Below, in pieces: positions 12,530 to 20,768 of a stretch of 64,000 nucleotides of DNA (position 1 is its first letter; each line of letters starts with the position of its first letter). The translations under genes were made by a program, and so were the position numbers. The notes under the pieces were generated by a model that was not told where the DNA came from, searched no databases, and saw only the letters and a program-made list of their open reading frames with translations. Source of the DNA: Rothia gullae (lineage in GTDB: Bacteria > Actinomycetota > Actinomycetes > Actinomycetales > Micrococcaceae). The stretch spans positions 19,358 through 83,357 of the forward strand of contig NZ_JANCOC010000009.1 of assembly GCF_024294905.1 (NCBI RefSeq), written 5' to 3'.

Positions 12530-12558
12530 TTGGTGCTACCTTCAAATACCTGTATAGT
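12530..12558 (+). promoter_or_regulatory. Promoter of the tRNA-Ile/tRNA-Ala/5S unit
   Basis: TTGGTG (12530-12535) and TATAGT (12553-12558) are 17 bases apart, upstream of tRNA-Ile. A very similar promoter, TTGGTG with TATAGA, precedes the second tRNA-Ala at 17049-17076. Confidence 0.6.
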
Positions 12559-12594
12559 TATATCTCGTTCTACGGAAGAAATTCCGCAGAGGGA

Positions 12595-12668
12595 GGGCGT
12601 ATAGCTCAGACGGTTAGAGCGCTTCGCTGATAACGAAGAGGTCCCAAGTTCGATTCTTGGTACGCCCA
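12595..12668 (+). tRNA. tRNA-Ile (GAT)
   Basis: The 74-base cloverleaf has acceptor arms GGGCGTA/TACGCCC and an anticodon stem CTTCG/CGAAG around loop CTGATAA, giving anticodon GAT. The discriminator base is A. The CCA end is not encoded. This is the usual location downstream of gyrA and DUF3566 in actinobacteria. Confidence 0.97.
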
Positions 12669-12690
12669 CTCCACACTATGAAAGGCAATA

Positions 12691-12792
12691 ATGAAGAAAT
12701 TATTGATTCTTGCTGTTCTTTCGTATGTCACTGTGATGGTTCTGAAAAAGTACCAGAGCAATGAAGTCGTCAAGGCTTGGAAAAATAACTAA
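12691..12792 (+). CDS. DLW-39-family-like small protein
   Basis: This is a 33-residue protein that starts MKKLLILAVLSYVTVMVLKK, with one hydrophobic helix and then a charged tail ending VVKAWKNN. It sits between tRNA-Ile and tRNA-Ala, exactly where actinobacteria keep the short DLW-39-type gene. The usual acidic-tryptophan tail is only partly present (one Trp). GAAAGG lies just before the ATG. The role is unknown; a small membrane-associated protein is likely. Position supports the call more than sequence does. Confidence 0.7.
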   Translation: MKKLLILAVLSYVTVMVLKKYQSNEVVKAWKNN

Positions 12793-12812
12793 ACAGTGGT
12801 TTCCGCTGAGAC

Positions 12813-12885
12813 GGGGGCGTGGCGCAATTGGTAGCGCATCTGCTTTGCAAGCAGAGGGTTAGGGGTTCGAGTCCCCTCGCCTCCA
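12813..12885 (+). tRNA. tRNA-Ala (TGC), copy 1
   Basis: The 73-base cloverleaf has anticodon TGC in the loop TTTGCAA. The acceptor stem GGGGGCG/CGCCTCC contains the G3:U70 pair that identifies alanine tRNA. It is followed directly by a 5S rRNA. The 203 bases 12812-13014 are identical to 17091-17293. Confidence 0.97.
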
Positions 12886-12888
12886 CTT

Positions 12889-13004
12889 TCCGGTGATTAT
12901 AGCAAGAGGGAAACGCCTGGCTCCATTCCGAACCCAGAAGCTAAGACTCTTCGCGCCGATGGTACTGCACTTTTGAGGGTGTGGGAGAGTAGGTCATCGC
13001 CGGT
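12889..13004 (+). rRNA. rrf: 5S ribosomal RNA, copy 1 (next to tRNA-Ala)
   Basis: The sequence contains the hallmark 5S blocks GGGAAACGCC, CATTCCGAACC, GCGCCGATGGTACTGC and GTGGGAGAGTAGG, and its ends CCGGTGAT and ATCGCCGG pair. It begins about 3 bases after the tRNA-Ala end. No 16S or 23S gene lies beside it. Exact ends are estimated from the pairing. Confidence 0.92.
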
Positions 13005-13014
13005 TTATTTTTGA

Positions 13015-13048
13015 AAAAGACCCCGTATCGAAAGATGCGGGGTCTTTT
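13015..13048 (+). terminator. Rho-independent terminator after 5S copy 1
   Basis: AAAAGACCCC pairs with GGGGTCTTTT across a short loop, and the downstream arm ends in a T-run. Confidence 0.9.
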
Positions 13049-13563
13049 GTTATATACCGAAGCTGATATATGACAATCCGGGTACCTGTTCCATGTTGCA
13101 TCTGCCCCCATGTTGTGTATGACCTATGTGTGCTTGCGGCCTTTGGGGTAGCTCTGTGAGCTTGGCGCGTGCTGGCAGGTGCAGCTGATTGAAACCCACA
13201 TCTGCAGCGGAAAGGGTGCCGCTTGGGTGCGAATGGGGGGTAAATGAGGTCTGAATAATAAAGGTGAGTCACAAAAAGAAAGCTGGGAGGTTCCTGAAAG
13301 TGAACACTTGGTGAACACACTTCAGCCTATTGATGGATATAATCGGCTCTCTCCTCCACGCCTACACTCAAGCCACATAAAACAACTTAAGTATTCTGTC
13401 GGGTGTAGCTATTTTATCGCGGAATATCAGCGTTTTTACTACTGAAATATGGGCTCTTCAGTGAAACCCTCATGAAAATACGTAAATAGATGTGGGTTTA
13501 TCTGTTATTTCGTGTTAATTCGGAATACTTTAGATTTCGCGAAAACCGACAGATAATTTTCTT
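13049..13563. other. Gene-free region upstream of pit
   Basis: About 515 bases with no convincing gene on either strand. The part from about 13370 to 13560 is AT-rich and presumably holds the promoter and leader of the phosphate transporter gene. I see no tRNA, repeat or clear operator here. Confidence 0.5.
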
Positions 13564-14790
13564 GTGACTACAGAACTCATTATTCTCGTAATCGTGGTGC
13601 TTACCGCGCTCGCCTTCGACTTTACGAATGGCTTCCACGACACCGGTAACGCGATGGCAACCTCCATTGCAACCGGTGCGCTGAAGCCTAAGACAGCCGT
13701 GGCGCTTTCTGCGTCCCTGAACCTTGTGGGTGCGTTCCTCTCCGTTGAGGTGGCACGCTCGGTCGGTAGCGGTATCGTGAATCTGGACCGTATCGATGTG
13801 GCAACGGACGGTTCGGCGCTGATGCTCATTGTCTTTACCGGCCTGGTTGGCGGCATCCTCTGGAACGTTTTGACCTGGCTTCTGGGTCTTCCATCTTCCT
13901 CGTCGCACGCTCTGTTCGGTGGCCTGATTGGTTCGGCTATTGTCGCTATCGGCTTTGACGGCGTGCAGTGGATGGGTGTTCTGTCCAAGATTATTGTTCC
14001 CGCGGTCCTTTCCCCCGTCATTGCGGCTATTGTGGCGGCAACCGGCACTTGGCTGGTTTACCGTATTGCTGCTCCGGTTGCTGACGACCGTAAGCACGGT
14101 GGCTTCCGTAAGGGACAGGTTGCGACCGCATCCCTGATGTCCCTGGCGCACGGTACCAACGATGCGCAGAAGACCATGGGCGTGATCTTCCTTGCTCTGG
14201 TTGCTTCGGGCACTCTAAACAATGACGATGCGATCCCCCTGTGGGTGAAGGCATCCTGCGCTATTGCTATTGCTCTGGGTACTTACCTGGGTGGCTGGCG
14301 CATTATCCGCACCCTCGGTAAGGGCATTGTTGAGGTGGATACCCCTCAGGGTGTTGCTGCTGACGGTGCGTCCGCTGCGATTATTCTGACCTCTTCGCAC
14401 TTCGGCATGGCACTGTCCACCACTCACGTGGCATCCGGTTCGATTCTGGGTAGCGGCCTGGGTCGTAAGGGTGCTGAGGTTCGCTGGTACGTTGCTGGCC
14501 GCATGGTGGTTGCTTGGCTGATTACTCTGCCGGCTGCCGCAATTGTGGGTGCTCTGACCTGGCTGATTGGTCACGGCCTGAATGCTCTGACCGGCACCCA
14601 GTTTGTTGGCGAAATGACCGTTTTTGCTCTGCTGGTAATCTTCTGCTTCCTGATGTGGCGTCATTCCCAGAAGGACAACATTGACGCTTCGAACGTGACT
14701 GGCGACTGGGATGAAAAGGAAGGCGCTGCAGTCACCAGCGCTGACGCATCCGCAGATCAGACTCTTGCTACTGAGAAGGCAGGTTCGTAG
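13564..14790 (+). CDS. pit: PiT-family inorganic phosphate transporter
   Basis: This is a 408-residue multi-pass membrane protein that imports phosphate with protons. The N-terminal signature FDFTNGFHDTGNAMATSIATGAL and the repeated second-half segment SLAHGTNDAQKTMGVI are characteristic of PiT, as are SSSHALFGGLIGS and STTHVASGSILGSG. The C-terminal tail (about 370-408) is acidic and cytoplasmic. The start is GTG with no strong ribosome binding site. A small membrane protein and a DUF3349 protein follow, the same order as pitA-Rv0544c-Rv0543c in M. tuberculosis. Confidence 0.93.
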   Translation: MTTELIILVIVVLTALAFDFTNGFHDTGNAMATSIATGALKPKTAVALSASLNLVGAFLSVEVARSVGSGIVNLDRIDVATDGSALMLIVFTGLVGGILWNVLTWLLGLPSSSSHALFGGLIGSAIVAIGFDGVQWMGVLSKIIVPAVLSPVIAAIVAATGTWLVYRIAAPVADDRKHGGFRKGQVATASLMSLAHGTNDAQKTMGVIFLALVASGTLNNDDAIPLWVKASCAIAIALGTYLGGWRIIRTLGKGIVEVDTPQGVAADGASAAIILTSSHFGMALSTTHVASGSILGSGLGRKGAEVRWYVAGRMVVAWLITLPAAAIVGALTWLIGHGLNALTGTQFVGEMTVFALLVIFCFLMWRHSQKDNIDASNVTGDWDEKEGAAVTSADASADQTLATEKAGS

Positions 14791-14792
14791 CC

Positions 14793-15098
14793 GTGCAATA
14801 CGTGATTGACATTCTGGATAAGGTCATTCCGGTGCTTATCGCCGGTCTGTTCTTCGGCGCGGGCCTTCCGGCGCTGTATGCGCTGGGTCTGCGTCTGCTA
14901 GCTGGCCGTACCGAGTACACTGCGGACGGTAAGCTCGTTGAAATTGAGCCTCCGGGAACGGTGGCGAAGATTGCCGCGTCCTGCATTTTTGCTATTATCG
15001 TAGCAATTGTAATCATCGGTATTCTCTGGGTCGCTAAGGACTTTATCGACCACACTTTCGGCTGGAGTATCTTCGGCGTAACCGGTGGAGGCCACTAA
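14793..15098 (+). CDS. Small membrane protein next to PiT transporter
   Basis: This is a 101-residue protein with two membrane helices (about 9-33 and 63-84) separated by a short loop with TEYTADGKLVEIEPPGT. It starts with GTG two bases after the pit stop and is surely co-transcribed with it. By order and size it corresponds to the small membrane protein beside pitA in other actinobacteria (Rv0544c type). An accessory role in phosphate uptake is plausible but unproven. Confidence 0.75.
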   Translation: MQYVIDILDKVIPVLIAGLFFGAGLPALYALGLRLLAGRTEYTADGKLVEIEPPGTVAKIAASCIFAIIVAIVIIGILWVAKDFIDHTFGWSIFGVTGGGH

Positions 15099-15148
15099 TC
15101 CCGTGAACACTAAATTGCACATGATGACTGCTTCGAAGGAGGGGCTCG

Positions 15149-15601
15149 ATGCCTGATAAGAGCATAATCTCTCGAGTAATCGACTGGCTGAGCGTCGGGT
15201 ATCCCAAGGATGTTCCGGTGCAGGACCGCGCGGCAGTGATGGCTATTTTGAAGATGCGTCTGACTGATGAGCAGCTGCAGGAAGTTGTTCGCCAGCTCAT
15301 GCAATCCCGTGCTGCCCGCGGTGAAGCGTACGTGAGTGACCAGCGCATTAATGAGTACATTCGTCGAGTGGTGGATCATACCCCGACACCGCAGGATATT
15401 GACCGCGTCGCGAAGATTCTTGGTGCGCACGGCTTCCTGATTGCGGAGAACCATGTGAACGAGGATGCCGAGCCTACGGCTGGCGGTACCGAGTACGTGA
15501 CCTACGACGATCCGACGACCGGCGAGATTCGTATTGCGGAGCTAGCGGCTGAGTCGGCTAATATTCCGGCTCCGAACGCTGCTGCGGCTGAGGAAGCGTA
15601 A
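15149..15601 (+). CDS. DUF3349 protein
   Basis: This is a 150-residue soluble protein. The first 100 residues form the DUF3349 domain (VIDWLSVGYPKDVPVQDRAA, MRLTDEQLQEVVRQL, TPTPQDIDRVAKILGAHG). The C-terminal tail is Ala/Glu-rich. A very strong GAAGGAGGGG precedes the ATG. It is the third gene of the pit cluster, matching Rv0543c. Its molecular function is unknown. Confidence 0.85.
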   Translation: MPDKSIISRVIDWLSVGYPKDVPVQDRAAVMAILKMRLTDEQLQEVVRQLMQSRAARGEAYVSDQRINEYIRRVVDHTPTPQDIDRVAKILGAHGFLIAENHVNEDAEPTAGGTEYVTYDDPTTGEIRIAELAAESANIPAPNAAAAEEA

Positions 15602-15806
15602 ATAATCTGCGCTGAGAGTTGAGAGCTCTCATGAAGCTTGTGACCTATGGGGTGGACTGAGGCCACCCCATAGGTTTTCTTTATGCCCTTGCGATGGATG
15701 CGCCGCGATTCTTCAGCAGGTGTAAGGGTGCGAGCGGTATTCTAGAGGGACTTCACTCCCCCAAACCGCCGGTGGGCTTTGCGCTCGCCCTCAATCTGGA
15801 GAATCT

Positions 15807-17000
15807 GTGTCTTCTTCACCTACCCCTGAACCCGAGAACTCTCACCTTGCTTCTACCAGGGAAGCCTCTCAGGGCTTTTCTGGGGTGGTATCCGTTGCCG
15901 CTGAGGACTCTGCTACTAAGACCCCCTCTATCCGTGTCGATGCCGCTAAAGAGGCTATCGCTGGGCAGGTGCGCCGCCTCGTGGTACCCCGCCGTTCCCT
16001 GCTTCTGACTGGCGGCGTGGTTGCTGCCGCCGGGGTGCTTGCCGCAATGCCGCAGATTGCGGCAAGCGGAGTGCTGGGCGAGGATGTGGCGGTGATGGTT
16101 TCAACCGAGAAGCTGTTGGCGCGCCGGGAGCGTCTGATTCGCGAAAATATCGATACCCGCTACCTGAAGATTGAGTCGCTGGGGCGTATCTATGTGGGTC
16201 AGGGGCGTCGTGAGCAGGATCTGCGTCTCGTGGGTTCTTTCTCCCTCACGGATACTGCGCAGGCCGATGTGGCGGCGGCTGCTACAGCGCTGACGAACCT
16301 GTCTGTTTACGGTTCTCTGCATCGGCTGAGCGTCACCTACGGCGGTGTGGATTTGGCGAATGATCCGCAGAATGTTGCCAGTACGGTGACGGGTGAGCCG
16401 GTGAGCCCACTGCGTGTGAACGAATCGGCGACCCTGAAGGAAGAGCAGTGGTTGAATGTGCTGAACGCTAATGCGATGTTGGGAACGACTGCGAGCTACG
16501 TCCAGGTGGGTTTGCTCGGGGATGAGCTGCGCCTGAATGCTGTGGTGGTTGATGAGAACTATGATTCCCTGATGAAGCGTTTCCGTGCGCTGGCTGAGCT
16601 GGATTTGAAGAATGAGCGGTTGCAGCAGATTCATCTGAATATTCAGTTGGCTCCGGAGAAGGCACTGAGCCTGCCCTCGGGTGCGCAGTCGAAGATTTCG
16701 GTGAGTGTTGCCGAGTCTTCGCGTGTGGCAACGGTTGCTGATGTGCTGTCGAAGGCTGCCACGAAGAAGGAACTGAAGACTTTGGTGTCGTTCTCGCTGG
16801 TGTGGAATGCTCGTGAGAAATATCCGTCGGCGAGCCAGTGGGATGGGTTCAAGTTGGGTTTCACGGCTCCTGAATCGAAGGAGGAGTCTGCGAAGGAGGC
16901 GCAACGTACCGCGATTCGCGAGTATCTGAAGGAGGTTAGTGGCCCCCTGCAGTCTTTGACGAAGCGTGAGGCGACAGTGCTGGGTGAGATTATTTCCTAA
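15807..17000 (+). CDS. Unknown exported or membrane-anchored protein
   Basis: This is a 397-residue protein I do not recognise. After a 60-residue Ser/Pro-rich N-terminus comes VVPRRSLLLTGGVVAAAGVLAAM, a hydrophobic segment led by two arginines. This could be a Tat-type signal or a single membrane anchor. The rest (about 90-397) is a soluble extracytoplasmic region rich in Leu, Glu and Lys, without cysteine. The GTG start has CTGGAGA in front. It lies between the pit cluster and the second tRNA-Ala/5S cassette and may be a lineage-specific gene. Confidence 0.65.
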   Translation: MSSSPTPEPENSHLASTREASQGFSGVVSVAAEDSATKTPSIRVDAAKEAIAGQVRRLVVPRRSLLLTGGVVAAAGVLAAMPQIAASGVLGEDVAVMVSTEKLLARRERLIRENIDTRYLKIESLGRIYVGQGRREQDLRLVGSFSLTDTAQADVAAAATALTNLSVYGSLHRLSVTYGGVDLANDPQNVASTVTGEPVSPLRVNESATLKEEQWLNVLNANAMLGTTASYVQVGLLGDELRLNAVVVDENYDSLMKRFRALAELDLKNERLQQIHLNIQLAPEKALSLPSGAQSKISVSVAESSRVATVADVLSKAATKKELKTLVSFSLVWNAREKYPSASQWDGFKLGFTAPESKEESAKEAQRTAIREYLKEVSGPLQSLTKREATVLGEIIS

Positions 17001-17048
17001 ACCCCTCGGTGATGTGATGGGTCTAACTAAAAAAATGTGCCTGAGGAT

Positions 17049-17076
17049 TTGGTGAAGTCGTAAAAGGTGTTATAGA
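17049..17076 (+). promoter_or_regulatory. Promoter of the second tRNA-Ala/5S cassette
   Basis: TTGGTG (17049-17054) and TATAGA (17071-17076) are 16 bases apart, and the tRNA begins 16 bases later. The duplicate cassette therefore appears to have its own promoter and is probably expressed. Confidence 0.65.
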
Positions 17077-17091
17077 CTGGTAAAGCACCAC

Positions 17092-17164
17092 GGGGGCGTG
17101 GCGCAATTGGTAGCGCATCTGCTTTGCAAGCAGAGGGTTAGGGGTTCGAGTCCCCTCGCCTCCA
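17092..17164 (+). tRNA. tRNA-Ala (TGC), copy 2
   Basis: Identical to the tRNA at 12813-12885, including the anticodon TGC and the G3:U70 pair. It is followed by the same 5S rRNA. Confidence 0.97.
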
Positions 17165-17167
17165 CTT

Positions 17168-17283
17168 TCCGGTGATTATAGCAAGAGGGAAACGCCTGGC
17201 TCCATTCCGAACCCAGAAGCTAAGACTCTTCGCGCCGATGGTACTGCACTTTTGAGGGTGTGGGAGAGTAGGTCATCGCCGGT
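17168..17283 (+). rRNA. rrf: 5S ribosomal RNA, copy 2
   Basis: Identical to the 5S at 12889-13004 and again directly downstream of tRNA-Ala with no 16S or 23S. Sequence identity ends about 10 bases after the 5S, before a different terminator. Confidence 0.92.
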
Positions 17284-17297
17284 TTATTTTTGAACCG

Positions 17298-17327
17298 AGA
17301 ACCCCATGTCGAAAGACATGGGGTTCT
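17298..17327 (+). terminator. Terminator after 5S copy 2
   Basis: AGAACCCCATGTC pairs with GACATGGGGTTCT around a GAAA loop, followed by TTG. The stem sequence differs from the terminator of copy 1. Confidence 0.85.
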
Positions 17328-17462
17328 TTGTATATCCGGGTATGTCAGGGGAATATCCGGGGTGCCCCCACGGGGAGATTCAGCACTCTATCTGTAGCAT
17401 CTGTAGCGCCTCCTCTCTCCCCTTTCTTTCCCCCCTCCCCCCCCCCAAAAAAAACAAACAAT

Positions 17463-17497
17463 AGCCGCCCGTCAGAGTAAAACTCTAGCGGGCGGCT
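17463..17497 (-). terminator. Terminator of the 17574-17909 gene
   Basis: AGCCGCCCG/CGGGCGGCT forms a strong hairpin. Read on the minus strand, it is followed by a T-rich tail from the A-run at about 17449-17461. A long C-run (about 17426-17446) lies just beyond. Confidence 0.85.
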
Positions 17498-17573
17498 AAC
17501 TCTCATAAAGTGCTCCCTCACGCCGCTAGCGGCGCGTCAGAACGTGTAGAGAAGAAAATGCGGGGAATAACGC

Positions 17574-17909
17574 TTATGCGTTCTTCCAGGGGTCCTCCAC
17601 GGGACGAGCTGCGTTGTAGGCTGCGGCGCCTGCAGCACCCAGAGCAACCAGCAAACCCAGGAACGCCAGGCCCTTACGGGGGCGCTTGCCGCCGTTACGC
17701 TCAATGCGAGCCAGTTCCTTCTCAGCGGAGCGAACGGTCTTCGCGGTAGCCTTACGAGCCTTGTTCAGGGCCTTCTTATTGCCGGTCAGCTTCTCAGCGA
17801 ACATCTCAGCGGTCTTGCCTTCCAACGCGGACTCAACAACAGCCAGAGAAGAGACAATAGCCTGAGCCTTAGCAGCCTTGCGTGCCTTACGCTTCTTGCA
17901 GCAGAACAT
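17574..17909 (-). CDS. Small single-pass membrane protein of unknown function
   Basis: This is a 111-residue protein. It begins MFCCKKRKARKAAKAQ (two cysteines and a basic patch), followed by a charged, helical, Lys/Ala-rich middle and one membrane helix (about 81-100). The tail is PVEDPWKNA. Short actinobacterial membrane proteins ending in a DPW motif are known near the cyclophilin gene, so this may be one of them. The ATG at 17907-17909 was chosen because GGAGG stands just upstream; a longer frame reaching 18116 has no such site. Confidence 0.7.
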   Translation of the reverse strand: MFCCKKRKARKAAKAQAIVSSLAVVESALEGKTAEMFAEKLTGNKKALNKARKATAKTVRSAEKELARIERNGGKRPRKGLAFLGLLVALGAAGAAAYNAARPVEDPWKNA

Positions 17910-18081
17910 GGGGGACCTCCATCGGTTGAAATGCGCCAGCGACCAGAAAACACCGCCGCGCGCGTAGTGTTCACCTCTCAGGATATTCAATTCCTGCCCA
18001 AAAAGCCCGCCCAACGGTGCGCCCGGGGCGAAAAAACATGTTAGATGGCGAATGAGCGCCGCCCCGTGCCACAATAGAGCC

Positions 18082-18609
<528 letters not shown>

Positions 18610-18670
18610 TAAAACCCCATCAGAAGGCTCATACGAGCAGTCTGCTGAAGGTGTTGAGAAAACACGTATA

Positions 18671-18742
18671 GTTCAGGGGCCCGCCAGGATTTTTCCGGTG
18701 GGTCCCTGAACTTATATGCTCGCCGGAAGAATCCTGGCGGGC
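18671..18742. terminator. Terminator plus 20-bp inverted repeat
   Basis: GTTCAGGG (18671-18678) pairs with CCCTGAAC (18704-18711), a terminator-like hairpin after ppiA. Overlapping it, 18679-18698 and 18723-18742 form a 20-bp inverted repeat with one mismatch. The two structures are mutually exclusive. Confidence 0.7.
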
Positions 18743-18798
18743 CGCCCCCCCCCTACTCAACCTTCGGATAATCCGGCACAAAAATCTTTGGAGGGTCA

Positions 18799-19611
18799 GT
18801 GGAGAACTTTCCCAACTATGCAGGCTACGGGCAGAGCCCCACGGTCTGTATCAACCATCCCGACCGTGTCAGCTACGCCCAGTGTGGGCGATGTAGTCGA
18901 ACTGTCTGCGGCGAATGCCAGGTAGCGCTGGACGTGGGCATAGTCTGCCCCGACTGCTACCGTGACCTCAATGGAGGCGCCTTGAGCCCGACGCGTTCCT
19001 TCATCGCCCGGCACTGGCATATTACGTACACGCTCATTCTGATTAACATCGTGGTGTACGGTCTACAGCTAATCATCCCATTCCGTTGGATGCACAACCT
19101 CAGCATGATGTCGGGTCCCCGTGTTCACAGCGGTGAGTATTACCGCTTGATCACGCACGGGTTTGTGCACTCGCAAAATGACCCGATGCACCTGGTGTGG
19201 AATATGATTTACCTCTTCATCTTCGGTGTGTCCCTCGAGCGCATGATGGGGCGGTGGAAGTTCCTCTTCGTATATATGGCGGCTACCTTGGGTGCCGGCT
19301 TCAGCGTGTACCTCTTCGACTACTCTCGTGGTGCTGTGGGCGCATCAGGCGGTGTGTACGGCCTGTACGGTGCCTTCTTCGTGATTCTTCTTCTCAGGAG
19401 GCAGAAGGAAATGGCGCGCCTTTTTATTCTGCTCATTGGCATTGGTGTGGTGCAGAGCCTCTTCCACCCGAATATTTCCCATGCGGGACACTTTGGAGGC
19501 TTTGTCGGAGGCGCACTAGCAACCCTGCTGATTATCCCGTTCGTGAAGAAGCCCGAGTCCTCTCAGCCGCAGCAACAAAGCCCGCAGCAGTGGCTCAATG
19601 GAAGGTATTGA
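18799..19611 (+). CDS. Rhomboid-family intramembrane serine protease
   Basis: This is a 270-residue protein. The N-terminal 45 residues hold a cysteine-rich, zinc-finger-like module (Cys17, His20, CGRC, CGEC, CPDC). Six or so membrane helices follow from about residue 75. The catalytic serine is Ser183 in GASGGVYG and the histidine is probably His231 in SHAGHFGGFVGGA. The tail is Gln-rich. The start is a GTG behind GGAGGG. Rhomboids cleave membrane proteins; the substrate is unknown. In related genomes it also follows ppiA. Confidence 0.92.
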   Translation: MENFPNYAGYGQSPTVCINHPDRVSYAQCGRCSRTVCGECQVALDVGIVCPDCYRDLNGGALSPTRSFIARHWHITYTLILINIVVYGLQLIIPFRWMHNLSMMSGPRVHSGEYYRLITHGFVHSQNDPMHLVWNMIYLFIFGVSLERMMGRWKFLFVYMAATLGAGFSVYLFDYSRGAVGASGGVYGLYGAFFVILLLRRQKEMARLFILLIGIGVVQSLFHPNISHAGHFGGFVGGALATLLIIPFVKKPESSQPQQQSPQQWLNGRY

Positions 19612-19867
19612 ACCCGAAAACCCGCGGAAATCCGCCGCAGAAGAGGGTTATCCACAGAGGTTTTCCACACTGTGTATAACTACATTCGTGTAATTCCATG
19701 ATTGTGAGTACATGTTAAAAACCTGTGGATACAGGCTAAAACAACCGAATTACATAAGATGAATTACACGAGTGTAAGAGTTTTCCCCAGATTTCTCCAC
19801 AGATGTGGAAAACCTTAAATACCAGGGTGTGTGTAATTACAAAAAATCCGGTGCTACGCACCAACAA
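19612..19867. other. Second DnaA-box cluster with TGTAATTACA palindrome
   Basis: This gene-free AT-rich stretch has a perfect DnaA box TTATCCACA (19648-19656). Near matches are TTTTCCACA (19661-19669), TGTGGATAC (19724-19732), TTCTCCACA (19793-19801) and TGTGGAAAA (19804-19812). Four copies or half copies of the GTGTAATT/AATTACAC motif also occur, ending with TGTAATTACA at 19832-19841 and a flank shared with the site before dnaN. The composition copies the origin region about 17 kb away. It could be a DnaA-titrating or reactivating locus, or a displaced piece of origin. Confidence 0.75.
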
Positions 19868-19903
19868 AAAAGTGCCCGGAAGAATCAACCTTCCGGGCAC
19901 TTT
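19868..19903 (-). terminator. Terminator of the AroE-like/glutaredoxin operon
   Basis: AAAGTGCCCGGAA pairs with TTCCGGGCACTTT. Read on the minus strand, the hairpin is followed by a T-run. Confidence 0.9.
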
Positions 19904-19948
19904 CACGTATCGAGCCCCTCACTGGGCGAAGAAGCAGCGGGCGCGAGC

Positions 19949-20767
19949 CTAGTTAGCCTGAGCCTCCGCCTCCTCAACCTCCTCAGGGGTGAGTTCCACG
20001 CCGGTGTACAGGCGGAACTGCTCAGCAGCCTGCAGAGCAATCACCTCTCCGCCGTGAATAACTTCCTTACCTGCCGCGCGAGCCGCACGAACCAGCGGAG
20101 TCTCAACAGGCATCGCCACCACGTCAAAGACTACCTGCGCCTCAGCAATAGCCTCCTGCGGGTACGACAGCTCCTCGCTCTCCTCACCGCCAGCCATGCC
20201 AATCGGGGTCACATTCACCAGAATCGGCGCTCGCAGGTTGCCCACCTCCGGCGCCCAGGCGTACTCGTAACGCTCAGCCAGCGCGCGGCCAGTCTCCTCG
20301 TTACGGGCAATAATCATGCCCTGCGAGAAGCCCGCATCAAAGAACGCGCCAGCCACAGCTGCAGCCATACCGCCCGAACCGCGCAGCAGGAACGGCAGAG
20401 ACGAATCCACATTATGCGAACGTAGCAGGGAAGCCACCGCAATCACATCCGTGTTGTACGCCTTCAAGAAACCGTCAGTGTTCACAATCGTGTTCACCGC
20501 ACCAATAACCGCAGCCGAGTGGTCCATATCATCCATCAGCGGGATAACAGCCTGTTTGAACGGCATAGACACCGAGCAACCACGAATACCCAGAGCACGC
20601 ACGCCGGCGATAGCACCCTCAATATCGGTGGTGGTCATCGCCTTGTACAGGTAATCCAGACCGTGCTTCTCGTACAGGTAATTGTGGAACTTAATACCGT
20701 GATTCGACGGGCGACCAGACAAGGAAATGCAGACCGTCGTATCGCGGTTCAGTGCCGGGCGAGCCAT
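19949..20767 (-). CDS. Shikimate 5-dehydrogenase-like protein
   Basis: This is a 272-residue member of the AroE family, which reduces 3-dehydroshikimate with NADPH or handles related substrates. The substrate loop SLSGRPSN is near 16. The catalytic pair is Lys71 (SMPFKQA, in place of the usual NVTxPxK) and Asp107 (AYNTD). GAVNTIVN precedes it, and the nucleotide site reads RGSGGMAAAVAGAF. The Ser-Met-Pro-Phe variant suggests an AroE-like paralogue rather than the biosynthetic enzyme. It follows the glutaredoxin-like gene by one base. Confidence 0.82.
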   Translation of the reverse strand: MARPALNRDTTVCISLSGRPSNHGIKFHNYLYEKHGLDYLYKAMTTTDIEGAIAGVRALGIRGCSVSMPFKQAVIPLMDDMDHSAAVIGAVNTIVNTDGFLKAYNTDVIAVASLLRSHNVDSSLPFLLRGSGGMAAAVAGAFFDAGFSQGMIIARNEETGRALAERYEYAWAPEVGNLRAPILVNVTPIGMAGGEESEELSYPQEAIAEAQVVFDVVAMPVETPLVRAARAAGKEVIHGGEVIALQAAEQFRLYTGVELTPEEVEEAEAQAN

Positions 20768-20768
20768 C

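Noticed and set aside
12812..17293. Composite mobile element bounded by the two tRNA-Ala/5S repeats
   Set aside because: The repeats are functional RNA genes in direct orientation, and no transposase or integrase lies between them. The enclosed genes are typical core genes (pit cluster).
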